Below are positions 1 through 6,418 of a DNA stretch of 12,001 nt, one piece after another (positions within the stretch are counted from its first letter, which is position 1; every line of letters begins with the position of its first letter). A program made the position numbers and the translations under genes. Below the pieces are notes generated by a model, which was given only the letters and a program-made list of their open reading frames with translations, searched no databases and had not been told where the DNA came from. Source of the stretch: JBOHHR01 sp050740975 (GTDB taxonomy: Bacteria; Pseudomonadota; Gammaproteobacteria; JBOHHR01); assembly GCA_050740975.1 (NCBI GenBank), contig JBOIEE010000296.1:1-12001 (forward strand), given 5' to 3'.

Positions 1-218
1 TGAAAATCGGAGATCCCGTATCCAGGGCGATCCGGTGCGATCACGCGTATGCCGTTACGCAAGGCGGCGGCTTCGATTAGCTTACCCTCCAAGCGGGACG
101 CGGGGAAACCGTGAAAGTAGAATAGCGGGAGCCCAAGGGGATCGCCGAATTCTGCCCAACCTAACTGGCGCCCGCCTTCAAGCTTTATCGTGTCACCGAT
201 CGAGTCTGCCAAGGGCAC
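1..218 (-). CDS. alpha/beta hydrolase, N-terminal part (runs off the window)
   Basis: Reading the minus strand from a GTG at 218 gives about 72 residues before the window ends, so the nucleophile elbow and the rest of the triad are not visible. Near residue 36 the segment LFYFHGFPASR has the strand-HG-FP signature that forms the oxyanion hole of alpha/beta hydrolases. About 25 residues later VIAPDRPGYGISDF matches the conserved DRPGxGxSD turn of the same fold. An in-frame TGA lies only a few codons upstream of the GTG, so no ATG is available and GTG (or TTG at 212) must start it. It begins 5 nt after the stop of the preceding small gene, which suggests one transcript. The family covers esterases, haloperoxidase-like and C-C hydrolases; the substrate cannot be inferred. 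Confidence 0.8.
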   Translation of the reverse strand, partial: MPLADSIGDTIKLEGGRQLGWAEFGDPLGLPLFYFHGFPASRLEGKLIEAAALRNGIRVIAPDRPGYGISDF

Positions 219-223
219 GGATT

Positions 224-523
224 TCAGAGCTCAGGTTCGCCGAGCAGCGTCCAAACGATCCGCTCCCATTCTTGCGACAGCGCTTCGCGGGCGGCAGGTC
301 GTTGCGCACGCCGATACCAGTATGCGGCGTTGCCACTGTCGCCTTCCTTGCGATGCAAGTAGGCATGCACCCAGGCGCTCGCAGCGTCGTGTCCTTGCTG
401 CACGATGTTATGTGCCTCCTCCCACTCATCCTTGGCGTCATGCCACAGGGCTTTAAGCGGGGGCTGCAGCCCCCCCGGCGGCTCCCCTTGACCCAGGCTT
501 TGTTTAAACTCTTGCAGATCCAT
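224..523 (-). CDS. small conserved protein of unknown function (about 99 aa)
   Basis: This is a soluble, acidic, tryptophan-rich protein without a signal peptide or membrane helix. Its centre, WVHAYLHRKEGD followed by NAAYWYRRAQRP, is a block I recognise from a widespread family of small proteins of about 100 residues with no assigned function. Such proteins usually start M-(D/N)-L-x-x-F, which favours the ATG at 523 (MDLQEF). An ATG five codons upstream at 538 overlaps the SPOR gene stop as ATGA and would allow translational coupling; neither start has a clear Shine-Dalgarno site. The gene sits between the SPOR protein and the hydrolase in what looks like one operon. Family membership is from memory, not from a search. 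Confidence 0.7.
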   Translation of the reverse strand: MDLQEFKQSLGQGEPPGGLQPPLKALWHDAKDEWEEAHNIVQQGHDAASAWVHAYLHRKEGDSGNAAYWYRRAQRPAAREALSQEWERIVWTLLGEPEL

Positions 524-534
524 GCGAGTGCATC

Positions 535-1065
535 TCATTCGTGGTGTAAAGTGATAAAGTCGATGTGGTTTTGTTCGAGTCTCGAGCGCACCGCCTCAAG
601 CTGGGCGTTTTGAGGGAATGGCCCCATACGCACCCGGTATCGGTTTTGCCCCCCCTTGAGCACCACCCGCTCGATGCGTGCTGAGAGACCGAGCAAGGCG
701 AGGTTGGCCTTCTTCTGATCGGCATCTTGAAAGTCACGGAATGACCCGAGCTGCAACACCTCGCCTCGCGCTGCATTTTCCCGTTCGGTTTGCTTAGGTT
801 CTTCTTCGAGCTTCAGGTCTTGCGTCGGCACCTTCACGTCCTGCTCGGGAAGAATGGTATAGAAGTCGAAACGAGGTTTCGCGACAGGCGGCTCTCGCGG
901 TGCTTCCTTCTGTGTGAGCACGGGCTTAACAGCAGGCGATATGGATTGTTTTTGGAAATAGACCATCAAGGCGACCGCTAAGCCGAGGGCTAGTCCCAAG
1001 AAAAAAGGAAGCACGCCCTGCATCGTTCCGCCGCGCTTCGCGATCGGTTTGTAATCCCTGGCCAT
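535..1065 (-). CDS. SPOR-domain inner-membrane protein, FtsN-like
   Basis: The protein has about 176 aa. A short positively charged cytoplasmic tail (residues 1-13) precedes one membrane helix (about 17-37, GVLPFFLGLALGLAVALMVY). A polar, proline-rich periplasmic linker follows, and residues about 103-174 form a SPOR domain (VLQLGSFRDFQDADQKKANL, later RYRVRMGPF). SPOR domains bind denuded septal glycan, and this architecture is that of FtsN/DedD cell-division proteins. In Pseudomonas an FtsN-type SPOR gene also follows argS, which supports the call, but the linker is short and true FtsN orthology is not shown. The ATG at 1065 shares its A with the argS stop (TGATG) and has a GAGG site 5 nt upstream. 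A GTG one codon earlier is the alternative. Confidence 0.85.
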   Translation of the reverse strand: MARDYKPIAKRGGTMQGVLPFFLGLALGLAVALMVYFQKQSISPAVKPVLTQKEAPREPPVAKPRFDFYTILPEQDVKVPTQDLKLEEEPKQTERENAARGEVLQLGSFRDFQDADQKKANLALLGLSARIERVVLKGGQNRYRVRMGPFPQNAQLEAVRSRLEQNHIDFITLHHE

Positions 1066-2012
1066 CACATCCTCTGCGGTGCCGAAACACCTAAAACCCT
1101 CAGGCCGTTTTTTAGCACCTGCTGGGTGGCGGCGATGAGATTGAGGCGTGCGTTCCTGAGCCCATCCGAGGGCACGATGAATGGATGGACGTTATAATAG
1201 ACATGAAAATCGTTGGCCAGCTCGCGCAGGTATTGGGCGATCTGATGCGGTTCCCGGCTTAGCGCCGCCGCGTTGACCAGGTCCGGATATTGGCACAAGC
1301 GTTTGATCACGCTTTTCTCCTCTGCCTCCACCAACAGCGCAAGATGGTCGTTGCCCATAGCCTGATCCCACCAATAACCTTTCTCGACCAGCTGACGCAT
1401 GACGCTACACACACGCGCGTGCGCGTATTGTACATAGTAAACGGGATTATCGGCGGAATGAGACTTAGCCAACTCCAGATCAAAATCAAGGTGTTGCTCG
1501 CAGCGGCGCATGACATAAAAGAAACGGGTGGCGTCCACACCCACCTCCTGATACAGATCGCGCAGGGTCACGAATTCACCGGCACGCGTGGACATGGGCA
1601 CACGCTCCTGGCCGCGATAGAGAGAAACGAACTGCACCAGTAAGCACTGCAAACGCTGAGGGTCTGTCCCTGTCGCTTGCAGCACACCCTTCAGGCGGGG
1701 GATGTATCCATGGTGGTCGGCGCCCCAGATGTCGATGAGCACGGGAAAGCCGCGCTCCAGCTTATTCACGTGGTAAGCGATGTCCGAGGCGAAGTAGGTC
1801 GGCTGCCCGTTTTCACGGATCACCACCCGGTCCTTTTCGTCGCCCAATGCGGAGGCGTTAAACCACCAAGCACCCTGGCGCAAGTACAGATGGCCGCTTT
1901 GCTTAAGTTGCTCGGCTACCTTGAACAATTCGCCGGACTCGATCAGTTGTCGTTCTGAAAACCACCGATCGTAGACTACCCCGAACTCAGCGAGATCGCG
2001 TTTGATCCCGTT
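1065..2012 (-). CDS. argS: arginyl-tRNA synthetase, C-terminal segment after the stop
   Basis: This is the open stretch directly behind the internal TAA; the first ATG in it is at 1928, giving 287 residues if translation restarted there. It carries the second half of the catalytic domain: [26 protein letters not shown] and the KMSK-equivalent loop PMSTRAGEF (about residue 414 of the full protein). It then carries the all-helical DALR anticodon-binding domain, ending in the characteristic LRNARLNLI and NGLRVLGV with the final PxRM. All motifs are intact, which argues that selection acted until very recently. I see no Shine-Dalgarno site before the ATG at 1928, so independent expression is doubtful. 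Its stop overlaps the SPOR gene start. Confidence 0.75.
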   Translation of the reverse strand, partial: NGIKRDLAEFGVVYDRWFSERQLIESGELFKVAEQLKQSGHLYLRQGAWWFNASALGDEKDRVVIRENGQPTYFASDIAYHVNKLERGFPVLIDIWGADHHGYIPRLKGVLQATGTDPQRLQCLLVQFVSLYRGQERVPMSTRAGEFVTLRDLYQEVGVDATRFFYVMRRCEQHLDFDLELAKSHSADNPVYYVQYAHARVCSVMRQLVEKGYWWDQAMGNDHLALLVEAEEKSVIKRLCQYPDLVNAAALSREPHQIAQYLRELANDFHVYYNVHPFIVPSDGLRNARLNLIAATQQVLKNGLRVLGVSAPQRM

Positions 2013-2834
2013 TTATACTTTCTCCAACCCATGTTCGTGTATGGCGCGAAAGCGGCTTTCCCCGAGCAGCGCCCGCGTCTGCTGAATCAGGGCGTCCAAG
2101 CGCATCTCCGGATCGAGATCCGCTGCAACGGCCCCTAACCCCTTGGCGGAAACGGTATAGGCATCGCCCGCTTCCGCGCGCAGCCCGGCGGCGATCGCGT
2201 TCACGTATTCCCCCCGATACGCGTTGGCTGGAAACTCGATCAGTTGGCCTCCTAGCTCAAGGTAGCGCAGCCAAACACTCAGCGCGAGGATATCCATTTG
2301 CCGCCCGGCATCGTTAACATAGTATTCTCTTTCGACCACGTAGCCCGCCTCGGCTAACAAATTAGCCAAGCCCGCGCCATAGGCCGCGCCGCGCCCGTGC
2401 CCCACGTGCAAAGGCCCGGTGGGATTGGCGGAGACGAATTCGATAAGAACCCGCGTCCCCGCGCCGAGTTGCGAGCAGCCATACCGGTCTCCTTGCGTGA
2501 GAATGCGCTCGATTACCGCGAGGAACGCGCGGGGGGCGAGGTAGAAATTGATAAACCCTGGACCCGCCACCTCAGCGCGGGTGAGAACCAGCGATTCGGG
2601 CAGCGCTTTCACGATCGCTTGCGCCAGATCGCGCGCTTGCATGCCGGCTTGCTTGGCCAGTACCAAGGCGATGTTAGTGGCGAAATCGCCGTGGCGAGAG
2701 TCGCGTGGGGGCTCGAGATGGATCGCCTCTGTCTCTGCCATAGTAAGCGCTTTTTGTTCCCGCAGGCGCTTGAGCGCTTGCATCAAGAGCTGGCTGATTT
2801 CCTGTTTCAAGGGGGTTGATCCGCAGATGGTCAA
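2013..2834 (-). CDS. argS: arginyl-tRNA synthetase, N-terminal fragment before the stop
   Basis: The 273-residue piece holds the N-terminal tRNA-recognition (Arg-tRNA-synt N) domain (about residues 10-100, with RHGDFATNIA typical of it) and the first half of the Rossmann catalytic domain. HVGH at residues 143-146, within NPTGPLHVGHGRGA, is the class I HIGH signature that binds ATP. YYVNDAGRQM near residue 171 is a further family motif. It lacks the KMSK loop and the anticodon-binding domain, so alone it could not charge tRNA. No ATG is available: an in-frame TAG lies at 2847-2849. TTG at 2810 has GCGGA 9 nt upstream and fits the usual N-terminus; TTG at 2834 gives the longest product. Confidence 0.8.
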   Translation of the reverse strand: MTICGSTPLKQEISQLLMQALKRLREQKALTMAETEAIHLEPPRDSRHGDFATNIALVLAKQAGMQARDLAQAIVKALPESLVLTRAEVAGPGFINFYLAPRAFLAVIERILTQGDRYGCSQLGAGTRVLIEFVSANPTGPLHVGHGRGAAYGAGLANLLAEAGYVVEREYYVNDAGRQMDILALSVWLRYLELGGQLIEFPANAYRGEYVNAIAAGLRAEAGDAYTVSAKGLGAVAADLDPEMRLDALIQQTRALLGESRFRAIHEHGLEKV

Positions 2835-3007
2835 AGTTCTCGCATTCTAGAATCCCCTGTGCTCTCGCGCCAGCCGCCCCTCGGCGTTTGTGGCGGGCCA
2901 AATGTACTACTATTTCACATGAGCATACGAGATTCGCTGAGTTCATTGAGAGAGGGAAACCCTATCTGGACAGGAAGCGAAACAGGGCTCTTGCTTGCTT
3001 GACATAA

Positions 3008-3013
3008 AAGGAG
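3008..3013 (+). promoter_or_regulatory. ribosome binding site deciding the REC-GGDEF start
   Basis: AAGGAG stands 5 nt before ATG 3019, a near-consensus Shine-Dalgarno site that favours this start over a TTG at 2995. Confidence 0.8.
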
Positions 3014-3018
3014 AACCA

Positions 3019-3912
3019 ATGGAGCGTGAAAATGCGGAGACGATACTCCTCGCCGAAGATGATGATGCAACTCGCTTGCTGCTGCGCACCGCGCTCGCGG
3101 GGGATGGCTACCAGTTCCTTGAAGCCAAGGACGGGATCGAAGCGGTTGAGCTCTTCGAGCGCCACCGGCCCAACCTGGTGCTCGTGGACCTGGCCATGCC
3201 GGGACTCAATGGGCTCGAAGCATGCTCCCGTATCAAAGCCTCGTCCGAAAACACACCCATCGTCGTGATCACAGCCATCAATGACGAGCGTTTGGTGAAA
3301 AGCGCATTCGCCGCGGGAGTGACCGATTACTTGACCAAGCCCCTGCATTGGGCCGTGGCACGCTACCGGATCCGGCGCATACTGGATACCGCCCATACCG
3401 AACGGCGGCTACGGCATCTCGCCTATCACGATACGGTCACGGGACTCCCGAACCGCCCGCTGTTCTATGATCGAGCGTGGATGGCGCTCGCCCGCGCCGA
3501 TCGCAGCGGACATTTATTAGCGCTCATGGTGTTGGGCATCGACGGGTTTAACTCTATCAATGAGAGGCACGGTCGCAAGACAGGGGAAGAGCTGTTGCGG
3601 CGGGTGGCAGACCGCTTGACGGCCGCCGTTCGAAAAAACGATACGGTTGCCCGCATTGGGGGCGATCAATTTACCGTGTTACTCGAAGATCTTTCCAGCC
3701 CAGAGGATGTCTCCCCTGTGGTGAACAAGCTCTTGGCCATGGTGAAAGAGCCGAAGAATATTGACGGTGTTGAGCTGAGGGTGACAGCGAGCATAGGCAT
3801 TGCCTACCGTCCAACCGATGGCCACGACATGGAACGCCTGATCCACGAGGCGGAAACCCATATGGAGCATGTACGCATGAACGGTGGAGACGGTTATCGA
3901 ACCACGGACTAA
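3019..3912 (+). CDS. response regulator with REC domain and degenerate GGDEF domain
   Basis: The protein has 297 aa. Residues 8-122 form a receiver domain: acidic pair D14/D15, phosphoacceptor D57 in LVDLAMPG, T85 and K107 (LTKP). Residues about 130-290 form a GGDEF domain, opened by the classic HDTVTGLPNR. Against the diguanylate cyclase PleD, the first metal-binding Asp (D327) is G173, the guanine-contacting D344 is E190, and the signature reads GGDQF (214-218) instead of GGDEF/GGEEF. The inhibitory RxxD I-site is kept exactly in place as R205-K-N-D208. It is probably catalytically poor or inactive and may bind c-di-GMP as a receptor (inference). The start is ATG 3019, because AAGGAG lies 5 nt upstream; an upstream TTG is not needed. 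It diverges from argS; no cognate kinase is in the window. Confidence 0.9.
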   Translation: MERENAETILLAEDDDATRLLLRTALAGDGYQFLEAKDGIEAVELFERHRPNLVLVDLAMPGLNGLEACSRIKASSENTPIVVITAINDERLVKSAFAAGVTDYLTKPLHWAVARYRIRRILDTAHTERRLRHLAYHDTVTGLPNRPLFYDRAWMALARADRSGHLLALMVLGIDGFNSINERHGRKTGEELLRRVADRLTAAVRKNDTVARIGGDQFTVLLEDLSSPEDVSPVVNKLLAMVKEPKNIDGVELRVTASIGIAYRPTDGHDMERLIHEAETHMEHVRMNGGDGYRTTD

Positions 3913-4099
3913 ACCGATTGCAAGTGACACTGACATACCTCCGTGCAAAAGGATAAAGTCTTGCCCAGCGACTTTACCGACAAGGGATGGCAGCCGCCCG
4001 TAGCGATGGCGTCTTTGTCCCTTCCATGGCGAGCGAAGAGGGAGCCTGGACCCTCATCCATTGCGGGCACTCGACACCGGAGTGGGCGATCTTCAAAGG
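3913..4099. other. intergenic stretch behind the REC-GGDEF gene
   Basis: No convincing gene. A hairpin with 7-bp arms TAAAGTC (3954-3960) and GACTTTA (3970-3976) and a 9-nt loop lies about 40 nt after the stop; GG/CC can extend it with one bulged A. It lacks a T-run, so it is not a standard intrinsic terminator, but it may stabilise the 3' end. A second weak hairpin, CACTC/GAGTG, lies near 4069-4085. Confidence 0.4.
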
Positions 4100-4127
4100 T
4101 TGACTTTCGGCTCGATGAGCCTATGCT
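4100..4127 (+). promoter_or_regulatory. candidate sigma-70 promoter of the peroxiredoxin gene
   Basis: TTGACT (4100-4105, 5 of 6 to consensus) and TATGCT (4122-4127, 4 of 6) are separated by 16 nt. A start site near 4134 would give a leader of about 30 nt with the strong GGAGGTGG ribosome binding site (4153-4160). I see no obvious OxyR-type palindrome overlapping it. Confidence 0.5.
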
Positions 4128-4163
4128 TGGATGTCCTGCTAATTCTATTCTAGGAGGTGGAAT

Positions 4164-4802
4164 ATGGCACTACAACTCGGCGATATCGCGCCGGATTTCA
4201 GCGCTGAGACGACGCAAGGTCCAATTCGGTTTCACGACTGGATTGGAGGGGGGTGGGCCATTCTGTTTTCACATCCGAAAGATTTCACGCCGGTGTGCAC
4301 CACAGAATTGGGCTATATGGCCAGCCTGAAGGGCGAGTTTGAGAAGCGCAATTGCAAGATCGTTGGCTTAAGCGTGGATCCTTTGGACTCCCATCGCGAG
4401 TGGTCGAAGGATATTGCAGAAACCCAGGGCCACGCGCCCAACTATCCGCTTATCGCAGACTCCGATCGAAAGATCGCCAATGCATACGGAATGATTCATC
4501 CCAACGCCAACGACACGATGACCGTGCGCTCTGTCTTTGTCATCGGTCCAGACAGGAAGATCAAGCTCATGCTCACTTATCCGGCGAGCACCGGACGCAA
4601 CTTTGATGAAATCCTCCGGGTGCTCGACTCACTACAGTTGACTGCGAGTCACCAAGTGGCAACGCCGGTTAATTGGAAACAAGGGGAAGACGTGATCATT
4701 GTGCCGTCGCTCTCTGACGAAGAGGCGAAACAGAAATTCCCCGGTGGTTGGAAGGCGGTGAAAGCCTATTTGCGCATAGTCCCTCAACCAAGGGGTCAAT
4801 GA
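4164..4802 (+). CDS. 1-Cys peroxiredoxin (Prx6 family)
   Basis: The enzyme has 212 aa and is a thiol peroxidase reducing H2O2, organic hydroperoxides and probably peroxynitrite in the cytosol. The Prx active site PxxxTxxC is present as P38-KDF-T42-PV-C45, with the partner arginine R122 in TVRSVFVIG. The long C-terminal arm (TPVNWKQGEDVIIVPSLSDE, then a KFPGGWK segment) is diagnostic of the Prx6/1-Cys subfamily. The only other cysteine, C64, is not at a resolving position of 2-Cys enzymes, so an external thiol must reduce it. A GGAGGTGG site 3-10 nt upstream fixes the ATG. It is transcribed alone and converges with xerD 62 nt away. Confidence 0.94.
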   Translation: MALQLGDIAPDFSAETTQGPIRFHDWIGGGWAILFSHPKDFTPVCTTELGYMASLKGEFEKRNCKIVGLSVDPLDSHREWSKDIAETQGHAPNYPLIADSDRKIANAYGMIHPNANDTMTVRSVFVIGPDRKIKLMLTYPASTGRNFDEILRVLDSLQLTASHQVATPVNWKQGEDVIIVPSLSDEEAKQKFPGGWKAVKAYLRIVPQPRGQ

Positions 4803-4864
4803 AGCGCTGGCGAATTTCCAGGTGCTTTTCGCTGAATCGGTTTAACCAGGGTTAACAAGCCTCC

Positions 4865-5788
4865 TCATCCTCTGGGGTGATGGGTGGCGTGCAATTCTTT
4901 AAGGCGCGTTCGCGCAATGTGGGTGTAGATCTGCGTAGTGGAAATATCGCGGTGGCCAAGTAACAACTGTACTACGCGAAGGTCCGCACCATGGTCTAAG
5001 AGGTGAGTGGCAAACGCATGGCGCAGGGTATGTGGTGAAATCGCCTTGCCTATGCCCGCTTTACGAGCGTAACGCTTGATCAAATGCCAGAAGGCTTGGC
5101 GACTCATCGCTCCACCTCGACGAGAGGGGAAGAGGAGATCGGTGTTGGTCCGATGTACTAGCAACGGCCTCACTTCCCATAAGTAACGCGTTACCCATGC
5201 GATCCCCTCTTCGCCCATTGGAACCAGGCGTTCTTTACCGCCTTTTCCCGTGACGCGTACCACGCCCTGCCTCAGATTAACCCGCAATGTGGTTAATGCG
5301 GCCAGTTCCGATACTCTAAGTCCGGTCGCATAAAGCACTTCCAGCATCGTGCGATCGCGCAGCCCGGCTGGCTCTTCTACATCGGGAGCATTTAGCAGAC
5401 GTTCGACCTCGGACTCCGTTAAATATTTTGGTAACGGACGCCCTACGCGCGGCGATTCGATGTGGGCACTTGGATCTTCGTTCAGCAACCGCTCTCGCAC
5501 TAGATAACGGCATAATCCCCGCACACTCGATAATCGCCTGGCCGTGCTTCTCACGGACGCATCGGTGTAACTTCTGAGAAAACGCAACAGCTCATCGCTG
5601 CTTGCTTCTAGCACGGTCCGGCCCTGGGCGGTGAGCCATCGGCACAGTCCCTGCAAATCCGAGCGATACAATGCGAGCGTTTGGTCGCTCAAACCCCGTT
5701 CGATCCAAAGGTGATCCAAATAGGATTCGATGAGCGCTACGTCACAGGAGACCCCGGGCGGATTAGCGGAATCGCGTATGCTCCCCAT
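4865..5788 (-). CDS. xerD: site-specific tyrosine recombinase XerD
   Basis: The protein has 307 aa. With XerC it resolves chromosome dimers at dif near the division septum under FtsK control. The SAM-like N-terminal core-binding domain (about residues 15-105) begins with ESYLDHLWIERGLS. The catalytic domain carries the full set R158 (ATGLRVSEL), K182 (TGKGGKER), H253 and R256 (HTLRHAFATH), H279 (LLGHRDIS) and nucleophile Y288 (QIYTH), with nearly the same spacing as E. coli XerD. The ending IARTRLKELH followed by HHPRG is typical for XerD rather than XerC or integrases. The ATG at 5788 lies 18 nt behind rplS with no clear Shine-Dalgarno site, so it probably relies on the rpsP-rplS transcript. 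The N-terminus is about ten residues longer than usual. Confidence 0.95.
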   Translation of the reverse strand: MGSIRDSANPPGVSCDVALIESYLDHLWIERGLSDQTLALYRSDLQGLCRWLTAQGRTVLEASSDELLRFLRSYTDASVRSTARRLSSVRGLCRYLVRERLLNEDPSAHIESPRVGRPLPKYLTESEVERLLNAPDVEEPAGLRDRTMLEVLYATGLRVSELAALTTLRVNLRQGVVRVTGKGGKERLVPMGEEGIAWVTRYLWEVRPLLVHRTNTDLLFPSRRGGAMSRQAFWHLIKRYARKAGIGKAISPHTLRHAFATHLLDHGADLRVVQLLLGHRDISTTQIYTHIARTRLKELHATHHPRG

Positions 5789-5806
5789 GGGGTGCAGGCG
5801 CGGTGA

Positions 5807-6157
5807 TTAACGCTTGATCTTTTCCTTGATGCGAGCGGCCTTACCTTGTAGCCCGCGCATGTAATACAGCTTTGCCCGCCTCACGTCTCCCCGTCGCTTA
5901 ACGATGAGTTCATGTACCAAAGGGCTAAAGGTCTGGAACACGCGTTCAACGCCTGTGCCATGGGAGACCTTCCGTACCGTAAAGGAGGAATTCAGCCCTC
6001 GATTTCGCTTTGCAATAACGACCCCTTCAAAAGCCTGCAAGCGTTCGCGATTTCCTTCCTTTACTTTGACCTGCACCACCACGGTGTCCCCTGGAGCGAA
6101 ATCAGGGAGCGCCCGATGCATTTGCTCCACCTCTATCTGTTCAATGATGTTTTTCAT
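5807..6157 (-). CDS. rplS: 50S ribosomal protein L19 (bL19)
   Basis: The 116-aa protein matches bL19 along its whole length: [11 protein letters not shown] at the N-terminus, [49 protein letters not shown], and the basic tail [20 protein letters not shown]. It lies at the 30S-50S interface. It ends in TAA and is the fourth gene of the rpsP-rimM-trmD-rplS order. Unlike the short gap in E. coli, 261 nt separate it from trmD; that space holds a structured repeat and a terminator-like hairpin, so its expression may be partly uncoupled from trmD. The Shine-Dalgarno site is weak (GGG/GAAG within 15 nt of the ATG). Confidence 0.97.
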   Translation of the reverse strand: MKNIIEQIEVEQMHRALPDFAPGDTVVVQVKVKEGNRERLQAFEGVVIAKRNRGLNSSFTVRKVSHGTGVERVFQTFSPLVHELIVKRRGDVRRAKLYYMRGLQGKAARIKEKIKR

Positions 6158-6173
6158 CGCTTCGACCCATTGT

Positions 6174-6201
6174 AAAAATAAGGTGCTTGCCGCAAGAACC
6201 T
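6174..6201 (-). terminator. terminator-like hairpin (possible attenuator) in the rplS leader
   Basis: On the minus strand AGGT-T-CTTG pairs with CAAG-C-ACCT around a CGG loop (6181-6201): 4+4 bp with one mismatch. TATTTTTA (6173-6180) follows at once, the form of a weak intrinsic terminator, only about 16 nt before the rplS ATG. The 5' arm AGGTTCTT is present twice (6194-6201 and 6213-6220), so two alternative pairings with the same 3' arm are possible. Function is inferred. Confidence 0.45.
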
Positions 6202-6250
6202 GTCGGACTAGGAAGAACCTACTGCGCGGTGGGAAATTGGTCCATAGTTC

Positions 6251-6361
6251 CGATCATTTTATTCGGCGCTTCCCCGCGCCTCGCTCCTGCGGGGCGGGCG
6301 TTCAAATCCGCTCCCGGCGGATTTGTCGTTAATAGTTACCCCTATTCGCCTCAAATGATCG
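6251..6361. repeat. 111-bp nested inverted-repeat element between trmD and rplS
   Basis: Perfect 9-bp terminal inverted repeats CGATCATTT (6251-6259) and AAATGATCG (6353-6361) enclose GGCG (6265-6268) facing CGCC (6347-6350). Inside follow three hairpins in a row: CCCCGC/GCGGGG (6272-6277, 6289-6294), CAAATCCGC/GCGGATTTG (6303-6311, 6317-6325, 5-nt loop), and AATAG/CTATT (6331-6335, 6342-6346), the last ending directly beside CGCC. Nearly the entire element can fold into one multibranch structure on either strand. It encodes nothing. A REP/MITE-type dispersed palindrome or a structured RNA part of the operon leader are both possible; I do not recognise a named family. Confidence 0.6.
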
Positions 6362-6418
6362 AAAATCTCTCCTCGATCCCCACCCGCGTCGCTAGGGTTC
6401 CCTAAGTCCGATTGGTTC

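Larger units (their letters stand above)
1065..2834 (-). pseudogene. argS: arginyl-tRNA synthetase gene interrupted by an in-frame TAA
   Basis: Read through one stop codon, this is a complete class I arginyl-tRNA synthetase of about 589 residues, the normal length, charging tRNA-Arg in the cytoplasm. The reading frame is open on both sides of a TAA at 2013-2015: the 28 codons after it encode [12 protein letters not shown] and [16 protein letters not shown], a conserved stretch of the family, before the first downstream ATG at 1928. There is therefore no frameshift or deletion, only one stop. The aligned residue is usually hydrophobic, so a TTA-to-TAA change is an easy explanation (inference). 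argS is essential, so the stop is a sequencing or assembly error, a recent mutation in one cell or copy, or marks a gene replaced elsewhere. The start is also weak: TTG at 2834 or TTG at 2810. TAA ends rpsO, rpsP and rplS here, so the code is standard. Confidence 0.85.

Noticed and set aside
35..613. Plus-strand open frame of 192 codons opposite the hydrolase, the small conserved protein and the SPOR end
   Set aside because: It is arginine- and serine-rich with no recognisable motif and lies opposite three genes with clear family features.
2013..2015. Reassigned TAA codon or programmed recoding in argS
   Set aside because: TAA is the stop of rpsO, rpsP and rplS in this window and I see no recoding structure beside the codon.
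2999..3004. Perfect TTGACA before the REC-GGDEF gene
   Set aside because: It stands only 4 nt before the ribosome binding site, so a -10 box would fall inside the coding region; it is chance or belongs to no visible promoter.
3987..4103. Small plus-strand frame of 38 codons ending in HCGHSTPEWAIFKG
   Set aside because: It looks somewhat protein-like, but the ATG has no properly spaced ribosome binding site, it runs into the presumed -35 box, and I know no family for it; conservation would be needed.
3943..4329. Plus-strand frame overlapping the start of the peroxiredoxin
   Set aside because: It runs out of frame through the strongly supported peroxiredoxin start and its own sequence shows no family features.
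4842..4855. Palindrome TTAACCAGGGTTAA between peroxiredoxin and xerD as a terminator
   Set aside because: The loop would be two bases and no T-run follows on either strand.
6296..6320. tRNA-like T-loop motif GTTCAAATCC
   Set aside because: The flanking bases do not form a five-pair T stem and no other tRNA arm is found; the bases belong to the CAAATCCGC hairpin.
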